Counted from the stretch's first letter, positions 20,025 through 28,926 are shown. The stretch: 64,000 nucleotides of DNA from Liquorilactobacillus sicerae (GCF_029916425.1 NZ_JAHAVQ010000006.1:1-64000), one strand, 5' to 3'. Notes: generated by a model not told the origin, from the sequence alone. Numbers and translations: made by a program.

Positions 20025-20470
20025 GATAAATCATCCTCTGCTTTAGTACCTTGATTAAAAACTGGCTTTCTGATCTCCTCTGAAAACATTTTTAGTCCCT
20101 TTGAGTTATAATTTTTCAAGTGATGTGCCAATTGAGATGCACTTAAGTCCAGTTCATGCTGCAAATTCAAAGCTTCAAGCAAAATTGGCAAGTTGACTCC
20201 TGTTAAAACTTCAATATTCTTATGACCATAAGCTAATTGAATCGCTGCATTATATGGGCTACCACCAAAAATATCAATTAAAAACAAAACCTCTGTTTGC
20301 GGTGGAAATTCTTTTAATTTCTGACGATAATGATTTTTTAAGTCCTCTATTCCCTCTTTATTCTCAAATGATATGGCTGTCAAATTTGGATGATCACCAT
20401 ATATCATCCCAGCTGCTTCAGCCATACCAGCAGCAAATTTTCCATGTCCAGCGACAATGATTTCAATCAT
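20021..20470 (-). CDS. PTS mannose-class IIA component (operon 1)
   Basis: A 149-residue EIIA. His9 in IIVAGHGKFAAGM is the phosphorylation site, and the FLIDIFGGSPYN loop is the other family landmark. It receives phosphate from HPr. GAAGGTGG precedes the ATG. It lies 42 bases after levR, too close for a separate -24/-12 promoter, and none is seen in that gap. Confidence 0.92.
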   Translation of the reverse strand: MIEIIVAGHGKFAAGMAEAAGMIYGDHPNLTAISFENKEGIEDLKNHYRQKLKEFPPQTEVLFLIDIFGGSPYNAAIQLAYGHKNIEVLTGVNLPILLEALNLQHELDLSASQLAHHLKNYNSKGLKMFSEEIRKPVFNQGTKAEDDLS

Positions 20471-20512
20471 ACTTTTCCACCTTCAATTTTAAAGTCATCT
20501 CTAATTCAGTCC

Positions 20513-23302
20513 CTAATCATCAAGAACACATTCTGCAATAAAGTACAGTTCGCCGACTGGTATTTCGATTTTTAAAGCAGCAGTGACATCTTTTAACGTC
20601 GCTTTAATAACTGGCAATGACTTGAGCAGCTTTTTTGAAGGCTGTTCAGTATATTTTAAAGTTTGTGAGCGAACACATCTTTCAAGCGCAAAGGCTGTAT
20701 GAACAATGCATTTGATCTGTTGACTATTAGAGAAATCAACTCCTAATTGCAATTGCAGCTGTTGTAGCCAATTTTGCAGTAGCTTGCAAGCAATAATCGG
20801 ATTCAAATAAATTAAGTGCTTTTTCAAAACATCCTCACACATGCTTGCAACAACAACATTTCGATCTTCAATAACAGTTGGAAGATCACCTTGACGAGAA
20901 ATGATTGAAATTAATCGCTGCTCACCATTTCCTGCAATCAAATCCTCAAGTGAAACATAAGGTAGTGACATACTTGGACGTTTAGTTCCAACAGCAGCGA
21001 TGATTTTAAATTTTTCTGCCAGTTGTGGAATAATTTCATTCATTTTTAAAACTGAAACAGTTTTAACTTGTACTACTTCGGTAGCACCAATTTTTTGAAT
21101 AATTTTTTTAATGATTTGCTTCAGCTTTTCAGCAGTTCCTGTCCCACTCATACAAATAGACAAAATTATTTTAGCTTCTTTAGCAATACTGATCTGGTTG
21201 TTCGCTAAATGTGCTACATCATGCTCCACCGAACTATAGATAGCATTTAGATCCATATCAATATAATTAATTTTCCTTAAAACATCTAAAACGATCGTCG
21301 TAGTAACATTTTTTATTGTCCGTAATTTTACGCCGGTCATTTTTTCGAGACGATTATTCATCATACCAAGCGACCCCATATCTACCAGTAATAGGGCACC
21401 TCTTTCTTGATCTAATTTTTTGATCATTATTGCCATTTGACGAACAATTTCACCTGGAGAAACCGTTAACGGCATATCCAATGCAGCGATATTTCCTTTG
21501 CCCAGCAAATCAGTTGCAACTTTGACCATCGAACTGGCAGTTGAATTTCCATGAGCGACAACTAAGACTCCAACTTGCTTTTTCTCTGACAAAGTTCGAA
21601 TTGAACTTAGCAACATCGTCAGATAGATTACTTCAATATCGGGAACCTTTACCGAAAAAGTATCAGTAATCTTTTTTTGAAAAATCAAGGCAACTTGATA
21701 TTCAGCAAAATGCAACTTTTTAATTTTTTCAACTTCATCTTTTAACAGCAATTCAGTTTGATTGCCTCTTTTAAAAAAAGCATCGATGTGCATGCCAAGA
21801 TAATAAATAAAGCGTTGATCAAATTGAACTTTTAAATTAGCTTCCGCAATTTGCTTAAGCTTTTCAACAAAATTTGAAATCTTTGGATCTATGAATTTAC
21901 TCAGCTTTTTCACTGGCAAAGGTTGTTTAAAAAATTTTTTAATATGCAAACGAATATCTGTCATGATGTATTGATGAATATCCTCTGCTGCAACTCCTTG
22001 CCTTTGTAAATGGTGAACTTTATTTTCAATCAACTCATAAATATTATCTTTTTCCAATGTTTGATTTTTTTTGCCAACATAAAACACTGTCTTAGTATCA
22101 AGATAACGCGAAACATGCGCTGACCGCCGGATCCTAGCAGGATTTTCTAGCCAAAATTGTCGCAAATCTTCTGGTAAATCATGCAAACTGACTTCAACTT
22201 GGTTTGAATCAATACTGTTTAAAAAAGCTTGCGCACATGTTAATTGAATCTGTGATTTAAGTTCACCAACATTTCCATAATTATTTGCTAATAATAAAGC
22301 TGTAAAAACGTCAATTTTGACATTCAGATCCTTATTGATTCGATCTGCCTCATGTTGAAAAAGGAATTTTGTTAATTCAATTTTTTCACTCAAGGGTCGC
22401 TCATCAAGTGTTGGTATTTCAATTGTCATTGGTATCCTACGTAAAAAAGTCTTTAATAAAGTCGAATTTGGATCCTCTGTGGTAGCACAAATAATCAAAA
22501 CATTGGCTCGACGATTTTTTTCACTCTCACCTAAACGTTTAAAGGTTCCACTATCAATGAAATAAAACAGCATTTCCTGTCCCTCTGGTGGCAAGCGATG
22601 AACCTCATCCAGTAATAAAACTCCTCCTGATGCCTGTTCAACTAATCCCGGTTGATCTTTATCAGCCCCTGTAAAAGCGCCTTTTACATATCCAAACAAA
22701 GTTGATAAAAGTAGTTGCGGATTATTATAGTAATCTGCACAGTTAAAAGAGACAAACGGCGTATCTGCTGAAAAAATCTCTTTATATTGGGCATAAGCAA
22801 AAATTTTATTTGCAAAATAAGTCTTGCCAACTCCTGTCGGTCCAACTAGCATCATATGCAAGCCGTGAGGCGGATACATGATAGCAGCTTTGGCTTGTGA
22901 AGTTGCTTTTTTTAAACTGCCTGTATAACCGATCATTTCATTTAATGGGTTTTGAGAAAAAAGATCTTTTCCTTTGGCAGTTGGAGTTCCTTTACCCTTT
23001 TCAACTTGATCCGTGTTTAATAACTCTTTTAAATCATTTATCTCATAATAATATAGTTGCTTTAACTTCAATTGTTTACTTACTACTTCAACAGGAACAT
23101 ATTTGATTGGGAATGTTTTGATCTTTAATACTTTCCCTAAACGAACCAATTTATTCAAATCCGCTGAAACATTTGAACGGGCCAATTCTAGCTTATCTGC
23201 TAATTCTGCAGTTGTTGTTCCTTGAACTTTTAATAAGTATTCATAATCAGCCTTATTCCAAATTTTAAGTAAGCATTGAAAAACCTTTTCCATTCTCTTC
23301 AA
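20513..23302 (-). CDS. levR: LevR/ManR-type sigma-54-dependent PTS operon activator
   Basis: A large regulator of 929 residues: N-terminal HTH (about 25-60), AAA+ domain with Walker A GPTGVGKT (near 154-161), the sigma-54 contact loop GAFTGA (near 208-213) and Walker B VLLLDEVH, then a PRD, an EIIA(man)-like domain with LVVAHGNSTASSMV, an EIIB(gat)-like domain with SICMSGTGTAEKL, and a second PRD. Such proteins activate mannose-class PTS operons with sigma-54 and are tuned by HPr and EIIB phosphorylation. I chose TTG 23302, eight bases after GAGG, giving MKRMEKVFQCL, the family's usual start. It sits inside the operon it probably controls. Confidence 0.93.
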   Translation of the reverse strand: MKRMEKVFQCLLKIWNKADYEYLLKVQGTTTAELADKLELARSNVSADLNKLVRLGKVLKIKTFPIKYVPVEVVSKQLKLKQLYYYEINDLKELLNTDQVEKGKGTPTAKGKDLFSQNPLNEMIGYTGSLKKATSQAKAAIMYPPHGLHMMLVGPTGVGKTYFANKIFAYAQYKEIFSADTPFVSFNCADYYNNPQLLLSTLFGYVKGAFTGADKDQPGLVEQASGGVLLLDEVHRLPPEGQEMLFYFIDSGTFKRLGESEKNRRANVLIICATTEDPNSTLLKTFLRRIPMTIEIPTLDERPLSEKIELTKFLFQHEADRINKDLNVKIDVFTALLLANNYGNVGELKSQIQLTCAQAFLNSIDSNQVEVSLHDLPEDLRQFWLENPARIRRSAHVSRYLDTKTVFYVGKKNQTLEKDNIYELIENKVHHLQRQGVAAEDIHQYIMTDIRLHIKKFFKQPLPVKKLSKFIDPKISNFVEKLKQIAEANLKVQFDQRFIYYLGMHIDAFFKRGNQTELLLKDEVEKIKKLHFAEYQVALIFQKKITDTFSVKVPDIEVIYLTMLLSSIRTLSEKKQVGVLVVAHGNSTASSMVKVATDLLGKGNIAALDMPLTVSPGEIVRQMAIMIKKLDQERGALLLVDMGSLGMMNNRLEKMTGVKLRTIKNVTTTIVLDVLRKINYIDMDLNAIYSSVEHDVAHLANNQISIAKEAKIILSICMSGTGTAEKLKQIIKKIIQKIGATEVVQVKTVSVLKMNEIIPQLAEKFKIIAAVGTKRPSMSLPYVSLEDLIAGNGEQRLISIISRQGDLPTVIEDRNVVVASMCEDVLKKHLIYLNPIIACKLLQNWLQQLQLQLGVDFSNSQQIKCIVHTAFALERCVRSQTLKYTEQPSKKLLKSLPVIKATLKDVTAALKIEIPVGELYFIAECVLDD

Positions 23303-23390
23303 TGTTGCTACCTCACAATTCCTTTTTGGCCTATTTGACAAAAACCTTTAGTTTAAATATACAATAATTATTATAAATTGTTAATCTTGC

Positions 23391-24098
23391 TTAAATTTCA
23401 AGATATTCCTGCTTATTTTCTTTCAACGACTGTTTAACTTCTTCAATGATTGCAATACTATGACTTGTACCAATTCTCGTTGCACCGGCTTCAAGCATTT
23501 GCTTAAATTGACTGGCTGTTCGGATACCTCCAGCAGCTTTGACTCCCACTTGATCTTTTACGATTTTTCGCATTAATTTCACATCCTCAACTCTAGCTCC
23601 AACTGTCCCAAATCCTGTTGAGGTTTTAATAAAATCTGGTCGAACTTGCTTAGCAATTTGAGAAAGTTTAATTATTTCCTGTGAATTTAGATAACAGTTT
23701 TCAAAAATTACTTTGCAAATTACCTGATGCTGATGGCAAAGCTCCGTCATTGCTTGCATTTCATTTTCAATATACCGATAATTATGATTCTTTACTGCAG
23801 ACAGATTAATAACATAATCAATTTCATCTGCTCCATCACTAATCGCAGTCAAGGCTGAATATTTTTTAGTAGCTAAGCTAGTTTGCCCAAGTGGGAAGCT
23901 TATTGCTGCACCCACATGAATCTGACTGTCTTTCAATAAATCTGCACATAATTTAGTTTGACATTCATTGATAGCAACCATTTTGAAGTGATATTTAATT
24001 GCTTCTTCACATAGGTTTTCAATTTGCTGCTGACTAGCAGCGGCAAACAAACAGGTATGATCTATCAACTGAGCTAATTCTTCAAGGCGATATTTCAT
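23391..24098 (-). CDS. deoC: deoxyribose-phosphate aldolase
   Basis: A 235-residue class I aldolase. The Schiff-base Lys is in DFIKTSTGFG and the proton-relay Lys in GVKAAGGIR; INLSAVKNHNY is also typical of DeoC. It splits 2-deoxyribose-5-phosphate into glyceraldehyde-3-phosphate and acetaldehyde. It is placed between a response regulator and levR with no other nucleoside genes nearby, unusual for DeoC. The reason for its membership in a mannose-class PTS operon is not clear. AAAGAAG precedes the start. Confidence 0.92.
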   Translation of the reverse strand: MKYRLEELAQLIDHTCLFAAASQQQIENLCEEAIKYHFKMVAINECQTKLCADLLKDSQIHVGAAISFPLGQTSLATKKYSALTAISDGADEIDYVINLSAVKNHNYRYIENEMQAMTELCHQHQVICKVIFENCYLNSQEIIKLSQIAKQVRPDFIKTSTGFGTVGARVEDVKLMRKIVKDQVGVKAAGGIRTASQFKQMLEAGATRIGTSHSIAIIEEVKQSLKENKQEYLEI

Positions 24099-24143
24099 AA
24101 TGATCTACTTCTTTCTTAAAATTTATTTGTTTAATTATATTTT

Positions 24144-24157
24144 TGTAAACGCTTACT
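24144..24157. promoter_or_regulatory. cre-like site upstream of deoC
   Basis: TGTAAACGCTTACT matches the catabolite-responsive element consensus TGNAARCGNWWWCA at 13 of 14 positions. It lies in the 72-base gap between the response regulator and deoC, so CcpA could act as a roadblock or on an internal promoter. Confidence 0.5.
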
Positions 24158-24170
24158 AAAAATTAGAAAA

Positions 24171-24830
24171 CTATATTTTGTTTTTTATCAATTTATACTG
24201 TAAGTCGCCGGTTTGCAAAGCCCAGATTGCTAGTTGCGTACGGTCTCTTAATGCTAGTTTAGACAAGATGTTCGATAAATAATTTCTAACCGTTCCCTCT
24301 GATAAAAAAAGTTCTTGTGCAATTTCTTTATTGGATAAACCCAATTTAATATTATGAATAACTTTCCATTCTGTTTTCGACAACTTTTCAGCTGCTTTTT
24401 CAGCAGCCAGATTGATTTTTTCCTTGGTCAAAATGGTTGAAAATAAATCAACTGCTTTAGTATCATTGCGATCAACTCCATCTTGATATACGGAAAGAAT
24501 TTCTTGATACAGATTATTTAAAGAAACTTGTCGTGACTGAAGCAAAAATCCTAAGCAATTAATTTTGGTAAGCGTATACAAAGCGCAACGGTCACCTGAC
24601 AATTGCATCATCATCACCTTGATCGATGTCTTCATTGTATCGTAAATACATTTTAAACATTCCGGTTCAGATAAACCAATATCAAGGATAATAATATTCT
24701 GATCTTTGATTGCTAACTGCCAATTATATTGATCTGCTAAAGTTATTTTAAGCTCTTGATGAGTTGACAATACTAGTTTAAAAGATTCGCCAATCAACTT
24801 CTGTTTAGTTAAAATTAAAATATTAATCAT
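24171..24830 (-). CDS. LuxR-type response regulator with degenerate receiver
   Basis: A 219-residue orphan regulator. The C-terminal HTH (WKVIHNIKLGLSNKEIAQEL and the following helix) is a clear LuxR/NarL domain. The N-terminal part has a receiver-like fold with a candidate Asp in IIILDIGL, but the acidic pair after the first strand is missing (ILILTKQ instead of a DD motif), so ordinary phosphorylation is doubtful. No histidine kinase is adjacent. I chose ATG 24830, which follows GAGGGGG; a further in-frame ATG at 24860 coincides with the expected transcription start. It is the first gene behind the -24/-12 promoter motif. Confidence 0.82.
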   Translation of the reverse strand: MINILILTKQKLIGESFKLVLSTHQELKITLADQYNWQLAIKDQNIIILDIGLSEPECLKCIYDTMKTSIKVMMMQLSGDRCALYTLTKINCLGFLLQSRQVSLNNLYQEILSVYQDGVDRNDTKAVDLFSTILTKEKINLAAEKAAEKLSKTEWKVIHNIKLGLSNKEIAQELFLSEGTVRNYLSNILSKLALRDRTQLAIWALQTGDLQYKLIKNKI

Positions 24831-24869
24831 GACAGTTCCCCCTCGATTTATTCTCGTCACTTAATAATA

Positions 24870-24885
24870 AGCAAGTTTAATGCCA
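24870..24885 (-). promoter_or_regulatory. sigma-54 (-24/-12) promoter motif of PTS operon 1
   Basis: On the minus strand TGGCAT (24885-24880), five bases, TTGCT (24874-24870). The consensus is TGGCAC-N5-TTGCW; only one base differs and the invariant GG and GC are 10 bases apart. Transcription would start near 24859, just before the ribosome site of the response regulator. A sigma-54 activator (levR) is encoded in the same operon. Confidence 0.75.
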
Positions 24886-24911
24886 ACCTTTGTTTTTGTT
24901 AGTCTTATAAT

Positions 24912-24960
24912 AAAGGCAACAACACCTGTTTAATAATTTAAAACAGGTATTGTTGCCTTT
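24912..24960. terminator. strong hairpin terminator after the HAD phosphatase gene
   Basis: Arms of 20 bases (24912-24931 and 24941-24960) pair with a single G-U, around a 9-base loop, with T-rich DNA on both sides. It separates PTS operon 2 from the sigma-54 promoter of operon 1. Confidence 0.8.
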
Positions 24961-25017
24961 TAATACAAGTTTAGCTTAAATAATACAAAATCAATACAGG
25001 TTAAACTTAACTTGTGC

Positions 25018-25818
25018 TTATTCGAATAAATGATTGAGTATTTGAGCAATTCCATCATGATTATTATCAAGTGTTTGCTTGAAATTCAATTTTTTTAGTT
25101 CTTGAGGAGCATTCTCCATCACATAACCATTACCTACAACTTTAAGCATTCCCAAATCATTAAAATTATCACCAAATGCAATCGTTTTTTCTAATGCTAC
25201 CTGATAATAATTCATCATCCATAAAACCGCCTGACTTTTCTCAACTTTATTAGCTGTAATTTCAATCAAATGCGGTGCTGACTGATTAATTGCTAATTGA
25301 TGATACTTAGTTTTAAGTAAAGGAAGATATTGATCAACTTTGGAAGTTGGCCCCATCAGCAACAACTTATGAACTGCTGTTAGTTTTGCAATTTCTTCGA
25401 CCGTCCGGCACCTAGTTGCTTTGAGCCCAACGATTGACTCCTCATTTTTGATCCAGTAATGATCAGCATCCGTTGCTAACCAAAAATCTGCTGAATAAAC
25501 ATTCCAAACTAATTCAGGATAATTATTTTCAATATCTTGACAAATCTCTTCTGCCAGTTCAGTCGACAAGGTTAAAGAATTTAACTCTCGATTGTTCTCA
25601 TCACAAATCAAAGCACCATTATACGATACAAATGGCATTCTTAATCCCAAGCTTTCAATCAAAGGCAGGATGGCAGCTGGCATCCTTGCTGATACAGGAA
25701 TGAATTTACTTCCAGCCGCAACCGTTTTTAAAATTGCTTTTTTCGTTTCAAACGTAATTTGATGATTACTGTTAAGCAGCGTACCATCAATATCACTAAA
25801 AACTAGTTTTGGAAACAT
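25018..25818 (-). CDS. HAD-superfamily Cof-type sugar phosphatase
   Basis: A 266-residue HAD hydrolase of the Cof/IIB group. Motif I is DIDGTLLNS (catalytic Asp pair near residues 9 and 11) and motif IV is GDNFNDLGML near 215-224. Such enzymes dephosphorylate sugar phosphates or related compounds. It is the last gene of PTS operon 2, suggesting relief of phosphosugar accumulation or processing of the imported sugar, which is inference. AAGGAG precedes the ATG. Confidence 0.88.
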   Translation of the reverse strand: MFPKLVFSDIDGTLLNSNHQITFETKKAILKTVAAGSKFIPVSARMPAAILPLIESLGLRMPFVSYNGALICDENNRELNSLTLSTELAEEICQDIENNYPELVWNVYSADFWLATDADHYWIKNEESIVGLKATRCRTVEEIAKLTAVHKLLLMGPTSKVDQYLPLLKTKYHQLAINQSAPHLIEITANKVEKSQAVLWMMNYYQVALEKTIAFGDNFNDLGMLKVVGNGYVMENAPQELKKLNFKQTLDNNHDGIAQILNHLFE

Positions 25819-25824
25819 TCCAAT

Positions 25825-26148
25825 TTACTCCTTACTTTGTGACGATGAACAATTTTGAATCTTATCAGTCGACAATTTCAATTTAAAATCTTTAACAACT
25901 AATTGCAAATTACGATTACCATGATAGATTCCTGAACCAAAAATTAACATACCGATTGCTCCAACTACAATCAAAATGATGCCTAAAATTTTTAGTGGGA
26001 GATTAGTCATATGAAAAAAGTAAAGCATAATGATCCCAATACCAACACATCCAAGAAATAATGAAAACCATCGTTGCAAATTTTCCAACATATGTTTCTG
26101 ATATAAGATTTCGGTTTTGTATCCTTTGATCAAATCTTTTTTCCTCAA
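25825..26148 (-). CDS. small two-segment membrane protein
   Basis: A 107-residue protein with two hydrophobic segments (about 28-47 and 52-72) separated by a short loop, and a polar C-terminus. It is not recognised with confidence; the layout recalls DUF202/YidH-like proteins. The start is TTG 26148, behind GGGAGGG. It lies between EIID and the HAD phosphatase and probably belongs to the PTS operon. Confidence 0.7.
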   Translation of the reverse strand: MRKKDLIKGYKTEILYQKHMLENLQRWFSLFLGCVGIGIIMLYFFHMTNLPLKILGIILIVVGAIGMLIFGSGIYHGNRNLQLVVKDFKLKLSTDKIQNCSSSQSKE

Positions 26149-26184
26149 AACTGTCCCTCCCTATCGGATCCTAAGTCTTCTAAA

Positions 26185-27021
26185 CTAATATTTCAATCCT
26201 GGGTTAAAGAAACCGATTAATACACCCACAAATGCGATAACCACTAGTAAAAGCATAACCTTAACTGGAGAAATGTTCTTTTTTGCCATTAACCACCAGC
26301 AAAAGATAATAAATCCAGCCGTCAATAGTCCTGGATAGACTGAGTCAAGTTTATCTTGCAAAACTAAGTATGCTTTGCCTGCAGAATTTTTTAATTCAAA
26401 AGAAGTTTCGACCGAAACCCAAGTTGCTGCAACGCTTCCAACGACCATGCCACCGACAATTGAAACTGCTTTTCGAATGGCTTTTCCTTGAGCACCAACC
26501 AAAAACTCAACTGCTTTATCACCCATTTCATAACCTTTGAAATAAGCAAATTTCATTCCAAAATAAGCTAATAGGTTCCAAACAATGATGTAAAAAATTG
26601 CCCCCATTGGAGACCCACCGGTTGAGAGTCCTAACGAAATCCCTAAAATAATTGGGATTAAGGTCCCAACAATCATTGAATCACCAATTCCAGCCAATGG
26701 TCCCATTAAACCGGCACGCAAGCCATTGATCGTTTCGCTATCAATTCCTTCAGCCCCATTCGCCCGTGCTTCTTCCAAACTAGCAGTAATACCAACAACC
26801 ACAGATCCAATTTGCGGTTCAGTATTGAAGAAAGCCGTATAAGTTTTTATTGCTTCTTCTTGATCTTTCTTTTTATCATAAAGTTCTTCAACAATTGGTA
26901 ACATTGAAGTCAAATAACCGAATGTCTGCATATGTTCTTGCGAAAAGCAAGTCAGATTTCCATAATACCAATGATGAAATGATTTCATTAATGTTTTTTT
27001 GCTGATTTTTTTATTTGCCAT
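26185..27021 (-). CDS. PTS mannose-class IID component (operon 2)
   Basis: A 278-residue EIID with the hallmark GLMGPLAGIGDSMIVGT and a C-terminal hydrophobic tail. ATG 27021 (MANKKISKK) is chosen because GGAGG lies 11 bases before it, inside the acidic-tail codons of EIIC. The start falls two bases beyond the EIIC stop codon, so translation is coupled. It pairs with the EIIC upstream to form the sugar channel. Confidence 0.9.
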   Translation of the reverse strand: MANKKISKKTLMKSFHHWYYGNLTCFSQEHMQTFGYLTSMLPIVEELYDKKKDQEEAIKTYTAFFNTEPQIGSVVVGITASLEEARANGAEGIDSETINGLRAGLMGPLAGIGDSMIVGTLIPIILGISLGLSTGGSPMGAIFYIIVWNLLAYFGMKFAYFKGYEMGDKAVEFLVGAQGKAIRKAVSIVGGMVVGSVAATWVSVETSFELKNSAGKAYLVLQDKLDSVYPGLLTAGFIIFCWWLMAKKNISPVKVMLLLVVIAFVGVLIGFFNPGLKY

Positions 27022-27022
27022 A

Positions 27023-27886
27023 TTAGATATCCTCCTCATCATCATCATCGTCATCGTCACCAACTGATCCCCCACTAGCTGGTACCGTTGTGCGTGCATT
27101 TTTAGCCATTTCAAGATTATAGAATAATAAAGCAAAAATTAGTGAAATAACGGCACAGGATACTAAATTAAGTGAAAGTGAAGCCGCTAAAGTGAAGCCA
27201 ACAAAAAACGGTACAAAATCCACTGCTGATTCAACAATTTGTTTTAACAAGATTGCAATCCCGACACATGGTAACATTGCTCCGACGGTGAACAACGTTT
27301 TCATTGGAATACCATCCATTGGCAAAGCCGTTTTTAAAGCAGTTACCGCATCTGCTCCCAATTTACACATAATCAAGGTTGGAATGAAAGAAAATAATAA
27401 ATGGGAAATCCATGGCCAACCCCAGTCAACCGCATATAATTTTTTAAAATTGCCTTTTTCTACATCACGCCAGCCCATATGCTGCCAAACTAAGTTTAAA
27501 GTTGCTGTACCATAAAACAAAACAGTCCCGATTGTACCTACTAAGGTTCCCATCGATTTTGCAAGATTAGCTGCTGAAGATGATGTTGCCGCTAAACCTT
27601 GCGATTGAATAGCCACCATTGCTAAAGGAATACCAATATAGGAAATTGCTCGAACATCTGCTGAAACTGTTCCACCTGGTGTTACTAATGCAATATAAAC
27701 AAGCTGCATTGCAACCCCGCACATAATGCCTAATTTAAGATTGCCCAAAACAATACCACAAACCAAACCACCGACTAAAGGACGTCCTAAGGTATAATTA
27801 CCAATCGATGTACCTGCCATACCAGGCAAAGATGATAAACAAGCAAAAATGCCCAAGATAGCCGCTTGCACCCAGCTAATTGTCAT
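27023..27886 (-). CDS. PTS mannose-class IIC component (operon 2), acidic tail
   Basis: A 287-residue EIIC with the family features GLVCGIVLGNLKLGIMCGVAMQ and VTPGGTVSADVRA. The C-terminus ends in GDDDDDDDEEDI. The last Glu codons, GAG GAG GAT, supply the Shine-Dalgarno sequence for EIID. AAAAAGGAGC precedes its own ATG. The substrate is unknown; there is no isomerase or kinase in this operon to suggest one. Confidence 0.9.
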   Translation of the reverse strand: MTISWVQAAILGIFACLSSLPGMAGTSIGNYTLGRPLVGGLVCGIVLGNLKLGIMCGVAMQLVYIALVTPGGTVSADVRAISYIGIPLAMVAIQSQGLAATSSSAANLAKSMGTLVGTIGTVLFYGTATLNLVWQHMGWRDVEKGNFKKLYAVDWGWPWISHLLFSFIPTLIMCKLGADAVTALKTALPMDGIPMKTLFTVGAMLPCVGIAILLKQIVESAVDFVPFFVGFTLAASLSLNLVSCAVISLIFALLFYNLEMAKNARTTVPASGGSVGDDDDDDDEEDI

Positions 27887-27907
27887 AATAAATCGCTCCT
27901 TTTTAGT

Positions 27908-28402
27908 TTAATAGCCAAATTGTCCTTTAAATTTATCCCAATCTCCAATTGAAACATCTGGAAGTAACTGAAATCTGACCTGATAACCAGCTTTTTCAAT
28001 TGCTTCGATTGCATCAGCTTCTTTCTGCGTAATCGACTGATTGTTGCCTAATTTTGTCGTTCCGGGACGATCATTACATGGTCCAACAATCACTTTTTTT
28101 ACATCACTAGGCACGAATTTTTGATCAACTAGAATTTTTTTCATATCAATTGGATTTTTAGTAATTAAGAAATAATTGTCTTTCGAATCTAATACTCGTT
28201 GACATTTTTTTTGCCAAGCGGCCAAACTCCAAACAAAAGTTTTTTTATCGGAAGCAGCTTTATAGGCATCTTTCAAAACAGGATTTTTAGCCACTAAATC
28301 ATTAACTGCAATTAACCCATCACATGGATATTCCTTCGCCCAACGAGTTACTGTTTGTCCATGAATCATACGATCATCAATCCTTACAAAAGAAACTGTC
28401 AT
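27908..28402 (-). CDS. PTS mannose-class IIB component (operon 2)
   Basis: A 164-residue EIIB with phospho-acceptor His14 in RIDDRMIHGQT. It is only moderately similar to the EIIB of operon 1, so the two systems probably differ in sugar. The ribosome site GGAGGAGGAG is very strong. Confidence 0.92.
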   Translation of the reverse strand: MTVSFVRIDDRMIHGQTVTRWAKEYPCDGLIAVNDLVAKNPVLKDAYKAASDKKTFVWSLAAWQKKCQRVLDSKDNYFLITKNPIDMKKILVDQKFVPSDVKKVIVGPCNDRPGTTKLGNNQSITQKEADAIEAIEKAGYQVRFQLLPDVSIGDWDKFKGQFGY

Positions 28403-28419
28403 TTTTTCTCCTCCTCCAG

Positions 28420-28860
28420 CTAAATTTCCTCTTCATCATCATCGTCAGCAGCAATGCTTGGCTTAAACTCCTTTAATGCTGATTTTGCTTCGCTTAAAAC
28501 GGTTTCAACAAGATCGGCACTCCTGAGTGAATCTTTTAACATAATTGCATTCAAAGCCATTGGAAAATTCATTCCACCTAAAATCGTAGCTGATTCTAGC
28601 AAACCGTGTTGAGCCAAAACATTACAAATCGTTGTTAATGGACTACCACCAATAATATCTCCCAAAACCAGGAAATCCGCATTTTTATCTAATGTATCAA
28701 GTTGCTTTGAAAATCTAGCAGCTAACTGATCCACAGATTCTTCCTTCTTTAGACCAATTGCGATAACATCATCAAGTTTGTTGGCTGCAAACATTGACAA
28801 TGAATTTTTTAATCCCTGAGAAAAATCACCGTGACTAACCAACAATAGGTATTTCATTAT
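28420..28860 (-). CDS. PTS mannose-class IIA component (operon 2), acidic tail
   Basis: A 146-residue EIIA with His9 in LLLVSHGDFSQGL and a GDIIGGSPL loop. It ends in ADDDDEEEI, an acidic tail like those of both EIIC proteins. ATG 28860 follows AAAGGAGG; an upstream in-frame start at 28905 lacks one. It is the first gene of PTS operon 2. Confidence 0.92.
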   Translation of the reverse strand: MMKYLLLVSHGDFSQGLKNSLSMFAANKLDDVIAIGLKKEESVDQLAARFSKQLDTLDKNADFLVLGDIIGGSPLTTICNVLAQHGLLESATILGGMNFPMALNAIMLKDSLRSADLVETVLSEAKSALKEFKPSIAADDDDEEEI

Positions 28861-28926
28861 TTGCCTCCTTTCTTCATTTCTTAAATTTAGCTTAACAATT
28901 TTCATGATGAGTTTAACGTGATTTTA

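Noticed and set aside
20118..20133. TGGCAC-N5-TTGAA, a sigma-54-like motif on the minus strand
   Set aside because: It lies inside the EIIA coding sequence, and the -12 element lacks the required GC; the motif at 24870-24885 is far better.
26185..27135. Longer N-terminus of EIID in operon 2
   Set aside because: It would run through the acidic-tail codons of EIIC in another frame (a Met/Arg-rich artefact); ATG 27021 has a proper Shine-Dalgarno.
27192..27515. 107-codon plus-strand frame
   Set aside because: It is antisense to the EIIC gene of PTS operon 2 and has no independent support.
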